Origin: Homarus americanus
Lineage: Eukaryota; Arthropoda; Malacostraca; Decapoda; Nephropidae
Assembly (NCBI RefSeq): GCF_018991925.1
Contig: NW_024727688.1
Span: forward strand, 591,001 to 655,000
DNA length: 64,000 nucleotides
Direction: 5' to 3'
In this document: in pieces, positions 23,523-37,505 of the stretch
Layout of the letters: every line of letters starts with the position of its first letter
How positions within the stretch are numbered: the first letter of the stretch is position 1
The notes under the pieces: model-generated
What the model was told of the DNA's origin: nothing
The model's database searches: none
What the model saw: only the letters and a program-made list of their open reading frames with translations
Program-made: the position numbers and the translations under genes

Positions 23523-23541
23523 TATTATTATTATTATTATT
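23459..23541. repeat. (AAT)n(ATT)n palindromic microsatellite
   Basis: About 20 AAT units meet about 6 ATT units at AATATATT near 23518-23525. The two halves are complementary, giving a hairpin-forming repeat. Confidence 0.95.
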
Positions 23542-23982
23542 ATCTTTGTTATTATAGGTTTGTAAATACTAATATTATGGCATAATTTACAGATGGCTTA
23601 TGAATATCAAAGCAGTACAGCGGCCACAATATCACTGACTATTATTACAAATTAACTTTTAGTGTCCTGGGAAACACGTTTTAATTTTAATTAAATATGT
23701 TTGTTAAATAAGAATTTTATTTTTAATTATTTTTACTGTGTTCCTTTAAAAGTATATCTTTATATCCCCAGTAAAATGTTTCCTCATATTATGTTTCATA
23801 ACATCAAGTTGAGCGTCCGCTACTGGCTCAAATATGATCCTTTTCTCAGAATGTTATTTTGTGACTTACTCACTATTAGATTTTGTTATTAGAACTTGCA
23901 CATGTACAGTTGCCTCAAAGAGTTTCTTTGTCCCCTGTGGTGACGCCTGCGTACACGTGGCAGAGTCGCAATATTAAACTTA

Positions 23983-24177
23983 TGAATCAATGTCAGGTGA
24001 AGAAAATGTTGGTGGTCGCTATAGTCAGTGTCACAGGAGGTGGAGGTTATGCGGACACCTTTACACTCACTCCGTCGTCTGGTTACTGAAGTGACCTGGA
24101 AGCTTCTGTGCCTTTGTGAGATGTTAGTTACTTCTGAACACTTCTTAAGTCACTTATCCTCTTTATGCATAGAAGAA
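23983..24177 (+). repeat. Copy 1 of a 179-bp duplicated sequence
   Basis: Positions 23999-24177 match 55687-55865 base for base except two substitutions (near 24155 and 24167). A weak match (AATCAAT) extends left to about 23984. Sequence outside is unrelated. A plus-strand frame from ATG 23982 to TGA at 24089 reads MNQCQVKK, then LVVAIVSVTGGGGYA, then DTFTLTPSSGY. Two copies this similar mean a recent duplication, a young mobile repeat, or selection. No terminal inverted repeat, tail or target-site duplication is evident. Confidence 0.9.
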
Positions 24178-24321
24178 TCTGTAACCTTCCAGTGTTTCAG
24201 GTATATGTTGATGTGCTAGTCAGCTCATTGAACGTCTTTCATGACTGATTCGCTGCGGACTGCTCACTGCATGCCGACTGGGTACGCCTTTTGCCTATCA
24301 GACAGGCACGTACAGAGTCAC

Positions 24322-24528
24322 CTGGCCCACAAATTAGATTTCTCGACCATCCTCACCGGCAGTGAATGGTATTCCCTGCGGGGTCCCATACCTCCAGTAA
24401 GGCCATATTCTCCACCGTCTATTTCAATTATTTTTAACAGCCGCGTTCTCTCCCAATCCTCCGTCATTGAAGTGTGACAAAGGGATTTTATAAAAAGAGA
24501 ATATCCATCGATTGTTGCCGCAGAATAG
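24322..24528 (-). other. Weak candidate exon
   Basis: On the minus strand, GTTTCCTGTAG (acceptor-like, ends 24529) is followed by an open frame YSAATIDGYSLFIKSL ... TEDWERTRLLKIIEIDGG ... PVRMVEKSNLWA. It reaches GGCCAG before GTGACT at 24321. An earlier donor-like GGAG/GTATGG lies at 24391-24392. The peptide is not low-complexity, but no domain is recognised and the donor is only fair. Confidence 0.2.
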
Positions 24529-24599
24529 CTACAGGAAACTTTACCGCCGCGGGAAGTTTGAAAAATCTGGTTGAGCGAAGCCTTCACCACCTGAACCTA

Positions 24600-25454
24600 C
24601 CGGACCAATTGATGAACTAGATAGAGTTTGTTCAATTATACTCGTCAGTCGTTCCCTTTGGTCTCCTCTCCCAAAGATTTATATATATATACGGGTGACA
24701 ACTAAAGGACCTTTTCTCTTTTTTTTCGCATATTGGACGTTTCAAAAAGGCTTTCAGTAGAGGATGTTGTGCCAGCGTCGCAATGCCCCGCGGCTGTATT
24801 TTTAGAGCAGGGAATTTAGTTTTGTGACTCTATATACATATATGTGCATATACAGTTAAAAATCAACAGAGGTGTAGATATATAGCAGCAAGGAAAACAA
24901 GACAAAATCTGACATGAAAAAATATAGAGAAAAGAGTGGAATTATAACGACTCGTGAGAGGAGAGTATTCAACTCATACTAGAATTATGTGTAATATCTG
25001 GGAGGAATAGTGAGTTAGAATGGAGAACTGGATACAGAGATAATCCTTACCGGTTCTAAAAGGCAGACTGGCGGCAGATCCTTCACAGAGACCGATGGGA
25101 CGAGAGAGAGAGTGTGTGTGTGTGTGTGTTCGTCAGAGTGTGTTGGAAGGTGCGGTACAGACTACGCTTGTGACATTAGTTTAGGTAAAGGATGAAATAT
25201 ATTTATCACAGGTGACTCTATGGGATACAGTTAATAAGAACACCTAGCTACTGTACCTGTCTTATTTTATCCGTGGGGAACAGGCAGAGTGACACCCCCT
25301 AGACCTCTCTTGTCTGTGTACGCCGCAGCATAGCATTAACCCCATGATTATTACGGCATAGAGCACAAGGGGAGCTGCTAAGTGGACAGCACGTCGAAAT
25401 GTGTAGAGAGATGGTAATTTTGTGGAGGACGGGTGAGTAGGAGTGGAATACTAA
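24600..25454. other. Unique DNA flanking the 24-bp megarray
   Basis: No gene recognised. A short GT run lies at 25113-25130 inside a GAGAGA/GTGTGT patch. Confidence 0.6.
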
Positions 25455-28400
25455 TGGTGTGTGGTGTACAGGTGGCACTCTGGTGTGGTGTACAGGTGGC
25501 ACTCTGGTGTGGTGTACAGGTGGCACTCTGGTGTGGTGTACAGGTGGCACTCTGGTGTGGTGTACAGGTGGCACTCTGGTGTGGTGTACAGGTGGCACTT
25601 TGTACAGTGGCACTTTTGTACTGTACAGGTGGCACTCTGGTGTGGTGTGCAGGTACTCTGTGTAGTGTGACAGGTGGCACTTGTGTAGGTGTACAGGTGG
25701 CACTCTTGTGTACTGTACAGGTGGCACTCTGGTGTGGTGTACAGGTGCTCTTGTGTGTACAGATGGCACTTTGTGTGGTGTACAGGTGGCACTCTTGGTG
25801 AGGTGTACAGGTGGCACTTTGTGTGGTGTACAGGTGGCCCTTGTGGTATGTACAGGTGGCACACTCCTGGTGGTGTACAGGTGGCACTCTTGTGTGGTGT
25901 ACAGGTGACCCAGGTGGTGTACAGTGGCACTCTTGTGACTGGTACAGGTGGCACTCTTGTGTGGTGTGTACAGGTGGCACCCTGTGTATGGTGGCACTTT
26001 GTGTGGTGTACAGGTGGCACTCTGGTGGTGTACAGGTGGCACTCTGTGTGGTGTGGCACAGGTGGCACTCTGGTGTGGTGTACAGGTGGCACTTTGTGGT
26101 GTACAGGTGGCACTCTGGTGTGGTGTACAGGTGGCCCTTGTGTATGTACAGTGGACTGTGTGGGCAGGCACTTGGGTACTGTACAGGTGGCACTCTGTGT
26201 ACTGTACAGGTGGCACCTGTGCAGCACCTGTGTGGTGTACAGGTGGCACTCTTGTGTGGTGTACAGTGCACTCTTGTGTGGTGTACAGATGGCACCTTGT
26301 GTGGTGTACAGGTGGCACTCTTGTGTACTGTACAGGTGGCACCTTGTGTGGTGTACAGGTGGCACCTGGTGTGGTGTACAGGTGGCACCTTGTGTACTGT
26401 ACAGGCACCTGGTGGTGTACAGGTGCACTCTGGTATGTGTACAGGTGGCACTCTTGTGTGGTGTACAGGTGGCACTCTTGTGTGGTGTGTACAGGCACCT
26501 GTGTACTGTACAGGTGGCACTTTGTGTGGTGTGCACAGGCACTCTTTGTGTAGTGTGCAGGTGGCACTCCTGTGTATGACAGGTGGCTTTGTGTCTGAGT
26601 GGCACTTGTGTGGTGTACAGGTGGCACTCTGGTGTGTGGGTGGCACTTGTGTGGTGTGCAGGTGGCACTCTTGTGTGGTGTACAGGTGGCACTTGTGTGG
26701 TGTACAGGTGGCACTCTGGTGTAGTGTACAGGTGGCACTCTTGTGGCTGCAGGTGGCACTCTTGTGGTGTACAGGTGGCACTCTTGTGTACTGTACAGGT
26801 GGCACTCTGGTGTGGTGTACAGGTGGCACTCTGTGTGTGGTGTACAGGTGGCACTCTGGTGTGGTGGCCAGGTGGCACTCTGGTGTGGTGTACAGGTGGC
26901 ACTCTTGTGTGGTGTACAGGTGGCACTCTTGTGTGGTGTACAGGTGGCACTCGGTGTGGTGGGTGGCACTCTGGTGTGGTGCGGACTCTGGTGTACTGTA
27001 CAGGTGGCACTCTGGTGTGGTGTACAGGTGGCACTCTTGTGTAGTGTACAGGTGGCACTCTTGTGTAGTGTACAGGTGGCACTCTTGTGTGGTGTACAGG
27101 TGGCACTCTGGTGTGGTGTACAGGTGGCACTCTGGTGTGGTGTACAGGTGGCACTCTGGTGTGCTGTACAGGTGGCACTCTGGTGTGGTGTACAGGTGGC
27201 ACTCTTGTGTAGTGTACAGGTGGCACTCTTGTGTGGTGTACAGGTGGCACTCTTGTGTGGTGTACAGGTGGCACTCTGGTGTGGTGTACAGGTGGCACTC
27301 TGGTGTGGTGTGCAGGTGGCACTCTTGTGTACTGTACAGGTGGCACTCTTGTGTGGTGTACAGGTGGCACTCTTGTGTACTGTACAGGTGGCACTCTGGT
27401 GTGGTGTACAGGTGGCACTCTTGTGTGTGACAGGTGGCACTCTGGTGTGGTGTACAGGTGGCACTCTTGTGTGGTGTACAGGTGGCACTCTTGTGTGGTG
27501 TACAGGTGGCACTCTTGTGTGTGTACAGGTGGCACTCTTGTGTGTAGTGTACAGGTGGCACTCTTGTGTGGTGTACAGGTGGCACTCTTGTGTGGTGTAC
27601 AGGTGGCACTCTGTGTGTGGTGTACAGGTGGCACTCTTGTGTACTGTACAGGTGGCACTCTTGTGTGGTGTACAGGTGGCACTCTTGTGTGGTGTACAGG
27701 TGGCACTCTTGTGTACTGTACAGGTGGCACTCTGGTGTGTGTACAGGTGGCACTCTGGTGTGGTGTACAGGTGGCACTCTGGTGTGGTGTACAGGTGGCA
27801 CTCTTGGTGTGGTGTACAGGTGGCACTCTGGTGTGGTGTACAGGTGGCACTCTTGTGTGGTGTACAGGTGGCACTCTGGTGTGGTGTACAGGTGGCACTC
27901 TGGTGTGGTGTACAGGTGGCACTCTTGTGTAGATGGCACTCTTGTGTGGTGTACAGGTGGCACTCTTGTGTGGTGTCTGGTAACTCTCTTGTGTACTGTA
28001 CGGTGGCACTCTGGTGTGGTGTACAGGTGGCACTCTTGTGTACTGTACAGGTGGCACTCTTGTGTGGTGTACAGGTGGCACTCTGGTGTGGTGTACAGGT
28101 GGCACTCTTGTGTGGTGTACAGGTGGCACTCTTGTGTAGTGTACAGTGGCACCTTGTGTACTGTACAGGTGGCACTCTTGTGTGGTGTACAGGTGGCACT
28201 CTTGTGTGCTATGCAGGTGGCACTCTTGTGTGGTGTACAGGTGGCACTTTTGTGTACTGTACAGGTGGCACTCTTGTGGTGTACAGGTGGCACTTTGTGT
28301 ACTGTACAGGTGCACTTTGTGTGGTGTACAGGCACTCTTGTGTAGTGCACAGGTGGCACCTTGTGTAGTGTACAGGTGGCACTCTGGTGTGGTGTACAGG

Positions 28401-30295
28401 TGGCACTTGGTGTGGTGTACAGGTGGCACTCTTGTGTACTGTACAGGTGGCACTTTGTGTGGTGTACAGGTGGCACTTGTGTAGTGTACAGGTGGCACTC
28501 TTGTGTGGTGTACAGGTGGCACTCTGTGTGTGTACAGGTGGCACCTTGTGTGGTGTACAGTGGCACTCTGGTGTGGTGTACAGGTGGCACCTTGTGTGGT
28601 GTACAGGTGGCACCCTGGTGTGGTGTACAGGTGGCACTCTGGTGTGGTGTACAGGTGGCACTCTTGTGTACTGCAACAGGTGGCACTCTTGTGTGGTGTA
28701 CAGGTACTCTTGTGTGGTGTACAGGTGGCACTCTTGTGTGGTGTACAGGTGGCACTCTTGTGTGTGTACAGGTGGCACTCTTGTGTACTGTACAGGTGGC
28801 ACCTGGTGGTGTACAGGTGGCACTCTTGTGGTGTACAGGTGGCACCTTTGTGTACTGTACAGGTGGCACTCTGGTAGGCACAGGTGGCACCTTGGTGTGG
28901 TGTACAGGTGGCACTTTTGGTGTACTGTACAGGTGGCACTCTTGTGTACTGTACAGGTGGCACCTTGTACTGCACAGGTGGCACTTGTGTGGTGTACAGG
29001 TGGCACTTCTGTACAGGTGGCACTCTTGTGTGTAGTGTACAGGTGGCACTCTTGTGTGTGGTGTGTACAGGTGGCACCTGTATTGTACAGGTGGCACTCT
29101 TGTGTAGTGTACAGGTGGCACCTTGTGTGGTGTACAGGTGGCACCTTGTGTGGTGTACAGGTGGCACTCTTGTACTGTACAGGTGGCACTTGTGTGTAGT
29201 GTACAGGTGGCACTTCGTGGGTACAGGTGGCACTTGGTGTAGTGTGTACAGGTGGCACTTTGTGTGGTGTAAGGTGGCACTCTCTGCACAGGCACTCTTG
29301 TGTACTGTACAGGTGCACTTTGTGTGTACAGGTGGCACCTTGTGTACTGTACAGGTGGCACTCTGTGTACTGTACAGGTGACCCCTGGTGTGGTGTGTAC
29401 AGGTGGCACTCTTGTGTGGTGTACAGGTGGCACCTTGTGTACTGTACAGGTGGCACTTTGTGTGGTGTACAGGTGGCACTCTTGTAGTGTACAGGTGGCA
29501 CTCTGGTGGTGTACAGGTGGCACTCTTTGTGTACTGTACAGGTGGCACTCTGGTGTGGTGTACAGGTGGCACTCTTTGTGTACAGGTGGCACTCTTGCAC
29601 AGGTGGCCTTGTGTAGTGTACAGGTGGCACTCTTGTGTGTACTGTACAGGTGGCACTCTGGTGTGGTGTACAGGTGGCACTCTGGTGTGGTGTACAGGTG
29701 GCACTCTTGTGTGTGGTGTACAGGTGGCACTGTGTGGGTGTACAGGTGGCACTTTGTGTGTGGTGTCACAGGTGGCACCTTGTGTAGTGTACAGGTGGCA
29801 CTTTGTGTACTGTACAGGCACTCTGGTGTGGTACAGGTGGCACTCTTGTGTGGTGTACAGGTGCACTTGTGTACTGTACAGGTGCACTCTTGTGTGTGCA
29901 GCACTCTGTGTACTGTACAGGTGGCACTCTGGTGGTGTACAGGTGGGCCTCTGGTGTGGTGTACAGGTGGCACTCTGGGTACTGTACAGGTGGCATTTTG
30001 TGTGGTGTACAGGTGGCACTCTTGTGTACTGCACAGGTGGCACTCTGGTGTGGTGTACAGGCACTCTTGTGTACTGTACAGGTGGCACTCTGTGTGGTGT
30101 ACAGGTGGCACTTGTGTACGTGTACAGGTGGCACTCTTGTGTGGTGTACAGGTGGCACTTTGTGTGGTGTACAGGTGGCACTTGGTGTGGTGTACAGGTG
30201 GCACTCTTGTGTGGTGTACAGGTGGCACTCTGGTGTGGTGTACAGGTGGCACTCTTGACTGTACAGGTGGCACTCTTGTGTGGTGTACAGGTGAA
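25455..30295. repeat. Giant minisatellite, 24 bp unit, about 200 copies
   Basis: About 4.8 kb of one repeat whose core is GTGTACAGGTGGCACTC followed by a variable heptamer: TGGTGTG, TTGTGTG, TTGTGTA-CT or TTGTGTA-GT. Units are almost all exactly 24 bp between about 26990 and 28140. Before and after, many units lack 1-6 bp (AGTGGCAC, AGGTGCAC, AGGCAC) or carry extra GT. The unit has no TCA, TTA or CTA, so all three minus frames are open (reading VPPVHHTR, SATCTPHK, ECHLYTTP) and yield spurious frames of 966, 1631 and 1662 codons. The plus strand has several more. Frameshifts do not terminate them, so length is no evidence of coding. The simplest view is a hypervariable non-coding minisatellite. 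Confidence 0.97.
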
Positions 30296-30723
30296 ACGTT
30301 GAGTGTGACATAAAGTAGACGAGCTAAAGGCGACGAGTATGGAGGAGTAAGAGAAGGAGAGAATAGATGGAGAGAGAGGGGAAGGAGGGAGTGAGGGGAA
30401 GGAGGGGAGGAGAGTAGAGGGGCTGCACTCCACTACCATTATAGGCCTTTTCGATAGCAGATCAGCCGACCCCCTCCACTACACTGATACCTAGAACCAC
30501 GCCCACTGCTGCCACGCCCACACACCCTACTACTTGGTGACCATTTCCGTAGTCTGTGGTTCGGTGACGTAATTTATGGAAGTATTTCTTCTTTACCCGA
30601 GGAGAGAAATATTCCTAAAACCGCAAGACCAGAAAGTGACGCGTGAAAAAAAAAAGAAGGTTGACTGCTACTGACTTTTGACGCGAGTAGTGACAGCGGG
30701 GTGGTCTCTGTAGTGTCCCGGTG
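30296..30723. other. Unique DNA after the megarray
   Basis: A purine-rich patch lies at 30330-30420 (GGAGAGAGAGGGGAAGG); otherwise unassigned. Confidence 0.6.
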
Positions 30724-30763
30724 TAGGTTAGATTAGGTTAGGTTAGGTTAGGTTAGGTTAGGT
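30724..30763. repeat. Short TTAGG array
   Basis: GGTTAGATTAGG followed by five clean GTTAG units on the plus strand. Confidence 0.93.
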
Positions 30764-31596
30764 GTTATAGAGAGCTGATATATAGAGTAAACATGAGTAG
30801 TGAGGATCCAGTTTATAACATTATACAGTACTTGTGGACCAGACTACCTCGATGTGTAGCAATATTTAGCATCACAGTGAGTTTATAGATGGTGAAAGGT
30901 ACTTGATATTATAAGTTATATCAGGATTACATTATGAAGATAGAGATAATGGCTTATAACATCTCAAGTGACCCTCAAGTAGATGCCAGCCATTACAGTG
31001 TGTCTAGGGAATAATTTTTAGTTTTGTGTGATAAGAAAATATAAAGACACGTTATAAGTTCTTCCCTCTACGTGAAGAAGTGTTTCATCTTATAATAGAC
31101 TTGTCTTTACAAACATCTACCGGAGGAACTCACCGACGCATCTACCGATTTAATTTAAAACTTGAAAAGACTCGACCGGAGAAGTCAGTTCCTTCCTCAC
31201 ACGCCACATTATTGAATTTTGTTGATTCTGACACAAGCGTTGGGGAAAGGGGAGGAAGGAGAAGAAGAGAGGGGGAAGAAGGGAGGATGCTGACACTGCG
31301 AAGAAGGTGAGGCACAAGTTACCACCTACTTCGCCTTTCCTTCGTAAAATACAGAAGTTTCCTCTATTGGATTATTAGAGAATGAAGCCCCACGTAGTAC
31401 AAGTTCCAGACGATAGGGGACTGTGGGGTGGGGGGTGGAGGGGGGGCTAAGGAAGTGTGTGGTAACTGGCCTTGTTATTATGTCACAGTGTTAGTATTGT
31501 CATTATATGTTCTATCAATATTATTATTAATATTATATTAATATTATTATTTACCTCTTTATTCTACTCAACCAGGATAATTAAAACCTATAAAAA

Positions 31597-31597
<1 letters not shown>
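30764..31597. other. Unique DNA with a G-rich cluster
   Basis: Mostly AT-rich. At 31424-31446 GGGGTGGGGGGTGGAGGGG gives four or more G-runs in a row. Confidence 0.6.

Positions 31598-31672
<75 letters not shown>
31598..31672. repeat. (AAT)n array
   Basis: About 25 AAT units. The flanks do not resemble the retrotransposon 3' UTR seen beside the arrays at 2.85 and 58.64 kb. Confidence 0.97.
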
Positions 31673-31676
<4 letters not shown>

Positions 31677-31828
31677 GATGATAATATTTTAAAAGGCTAT
31701 TTCCTACAACTATATACAATACCTTTTAGTCACGGATTACAGTTTGAGAAGCAATATAATAGAGTTAAACTTATAAAATATGACAATAATCACTTAACAC
31801 TTCAAGTACATTATATAAACACGATAGA

Positions 31829-31829
<1 letters not shown>

Positions 31830-31886
<57 letters not shown>
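31830..31886. repeat. (GT)n microsatellite
   Basis: About 28 GT units. Confidence 0.98.
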
Positions 31887-31890
<4 letters not shown>

Positions 31891-31973
31891 CTCGCTCGCG
31901 GGGAAATCGTCTTACTAAAAGTCATGGAAGACATCACAGGGTTCCGTGTTTGTGTGTGGGAGACGACCACAAT

Positions 31974-31974
<1 letters not shown>

Positions 31975-32046
<72 letters not shown>
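31975..32046. repeat. (GT)n microsatellite
   Basis: About 36 GT units, 88 bp after the previous GT array and in the same orientation. Confidence 0.98.
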
Positions 32047-32049
<3 letters not shown>

Positions 32050-32204
32050 GGTGAAGAGGAAAAGATAGACAACACTGTTTTGAAGTTTTCGATAAAAGCA
32101 GTAGCGTGTGTGTTTATGTTCTGAAGGAGGAGTGAAAGTTTGTGGGTGACTGTGTTTGAGTCTGCCCTGTTTGTCTGTCTGTATGTGGGTGGGATGGAGT
32201 GTAT

Positions 32205-32465
32205 AAAGGGAAGGGATAGAGGGGGGAAAGAGGAAAGGGAAGTAGGAAAGAAAGCAAAGGGTGAATGAAGAGGGGAAGGAAAGAGGGAAGTGATGATGCA
32301 AGTGAGAATAGAAGAAAGGAAGGAAGGAGAGAAATGAGGAGGTAAAAAAGGAGCAAAGGGAGAAAGGAGTTAGTTAAAACGTAAGGGAAGAGAAGAGGAG
32401 GAGGAGAGAAAGAAACGCGAAGAAAGAAAATAATACAAGAAACGAAATAAGGAAAGGAGAGTAAT
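32205..32465. repeat. Purine-rich tract
   Basis: Plus strand dominated by GGAAAG, GAAGGAAGG and GAGGAGGAG. The 181-codon minus frame over it is a composition artefact. Confidence 0.85.
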
Positions 32466-32793
32466 AAATCAACACCTGACTGAATACCTTTACTCAGTCC
32501 TACCATACTGTTCCTTGGGTGTTTACGAACGACACTGACTCTCCTGGGAAGGGGTGGTGGTGGAGGGAAGGGGAAGGAGGGGAGGAGGCAGCCAGAGAAA
32601 CGTACAGTTGACGTCTCATGCGTCGGCCAGATAAGAAGATGAGAGAGTATGTATTTCACTCACTCAAAGATATGATTGTAGTCTGTTGGGGCTCTCGTGA
32701 TGGTCTTACTCCATCTTGATCACTGCTCGACTCACTGACGTTAAAACAAAATTGTTGTGAATTACATTGTTGATGAGACGTATACATACATCT

Positions 32794-32832
32794 GGGGGTA
32801 CGGGGGAGGGGTGGGTGGGGGAGGTAGGGGGG
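32794..32832 (+). other. Strong G-quadruplex-type sequence
   Basis: Eight runs of three or more G within 39 bp (GGGGGTACGGGGGAGGGGTG then GGTGGGGGAGGTAGGGGGG). Stable quadruplex folding is expected from the rule of four G3+ tracts with short loops; not tested. Confidence 0.75.
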
Positions 32833-33447
32833 TTAAATATGATGTTGAAATAGCCTTTGTGTTTACCTTTTGTGTATATATAAATATATCCCGGACGTGC
32901 CGAAATTGTTTACGTTAGTTACGGTGTTGGTGGGAACTTCCTTAATTTATTGTCTTCACTCTCACACAATAGTCTACAGCTGGGGTCAGTTGTGTGAAGG
33001 TGATGGTGGCCACAAAGGTGTTATCATGCCAGGTGCTCATCCGTCATCGCACGGTTAATGGTCACTATTGGCGCTTGTAATGAACTTCACACTTTAAATG
33101 TTTTCCCTCGTGCATGGGTGTGTGTATGTATGAATGTGTATGGATAATGGCGTGGTTGAATGTGTAATATAAACTATAATATACACTTTTATCGATACAA
33201 AATTCCTCTTAATAAACACAAACCTTTTATGTAAATTAAGGACACATCGTCTTTATCATTCATTAAAATGCTAAAACAAAACGTATTGATATTAAATTAG
33301 AATTAACAAAGGAAACTTTTCTCTTTCTCGTATAACTTTTCTAAATTTAAACTTAAGAGTCAACTTTGTGCAAAAAGAAAAAAATACATTAGGATGAGAA
33401 ACCAGTATGAATATTATGTTGCAGGCCAGAAGGAACTACTATGAGTA
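32833..33447. other. Unique AT-rich DNA
   Basis: Nothing recognised. Confidence 0.6.
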
Positions 33448-33454
33448 ACACACA

Positions 33455-33525
<71 letters not shown>
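33448..33525. repeat. (CA)n microsatellite
   Basis: About 39 CA units with one TA interruption near 33461. Confidence 0.98.
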
Positions 33526-33527
<2 letters not shown>

Positions 33528-33537
33528 TAGCTACAGG

Positions 33538-33812
33538 CAGGGTTAGGGTGATTGAATTAGTTAGGTTAGTAGTTAGGTAGGTAGGTTAGGTTAGTGTTAG
33601 TAAGAGGTTAGTGTTAGGTTAGGTTAGTTAGTGTTAGTGTTAGGTTAGGTTAGTGTTGGGTTAGGTTAGTTAGCAGTTAGGTTAGTGTTAGTGTTAGGTT
33701 AGTTGTGTAGCTTAGTGTTAGGTTAGTGTTAGGTTGGGTTAGTGTTGTGTTAGGTTAGTGTTAGGTTAGGTTAGTGTTAGGTTAGGTTAGTGTTAGGTTA
33801 GTTAATAGGTGA
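33538..33812. repeat. Long mixed TTAGG/TTAGTG array
   Basis: GGTTAGG units interspersed with GTTAGTGTTAG units for about 270 bp, directly after the CA array. The unit length alternates between 5 and 6, so this is a diverged derivative of the telomere-type pentamer. Confidence 0.9.
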
Positions 33813-34036
33813 AATAACCTGGGGTGGGGATTCTTCAGGTGATCCTTTTTGACATCCAGCCAGTGGTAACATAGGGTTCATTTTTCTCTGTTTCTCCAAG
33901 CGTCGTGTTATCTAGGAACTTATCCCCAGCGTAAATAAAGGACTTACGTTATAGAGCTGAGTTTCTGCATGTGTGTCCGTCCATGAATACATATCTCCAC
34001 GTACTGTATATGTTTACGTGCCTACACAAATATGCA

Positions 34037-34247
34037 AGTCCCCATCCCATCCCATCCCAGCCCATCCCATCCCATCCCAGCCCATCCTATCCCATCCCAC
34101 CCCACCCCACCCCATCCCATCCCAGCCCATCCCATCCCATCCCACCCCATCCCATCCCATCCCACCCCACCCCATCCCATCCCATCCCATCCCATCCCAT
34201 CCCATCCCATCCCACCCCACCCCATCCCATCCCATCCCATCCCATCC
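34037..34247. repeat. (CCCAT)n pentanucleotide array
   Basis: About 42 units with CCCAC and CCCAG variants. The minus strand is GGGAT repeated, giving G-quadruplex-capable runs. Poly HPIPS and GMGWD frames are artefacts. Confidence 0.98.

Positions 34248-35654
<1,407 letters not shown>

Positions 35655-35688
<34 letters not shown>
35655..35688. repeat. (CA)n microsatellite
   Basis: About 17 CA units, in inverted orientation to the GT array 118 bp downstream. Confidence 0.97.
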
Positions 35689-35690
<2 letters not shown>

Positions 35691-35802
35691 TCACTAACTA
35701 CAAGGGAGACGAGTGATAGTTTCTGTACTGCTATAGTTGTTTTAATATGTCTTAATGCCATGATAACTGAGGGGAAGTCACCAGTATGAATACATGATTG
35801 GG

Positions 35803-37472
<1,670 letters not shown>

Positions 37473-37504
37473 ATTAGGTTAGGTTGGGTTGGGTTAGGTT
37501 AGAT
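37473..37504. repeat. Short TTAGG/TTGGG run
   Basis: TTAGGTTAGGTTGGGTTGGG followed by TTAGGTTAG, directly before the 40-bp minisatellite. Confidence 0.85.
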
Positions 37505-37505
37505 T

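Noticed and set aside
25299..30439. Minus-strand frames of 966, 1631 and 1662 codons as a giant repeat-protein gene
   Set aside because: All three frames are open simultaneously because the repeat unit lacks stops. Indels switch freely between frames, and no coding sequence, promoter or splice context flanks the array.
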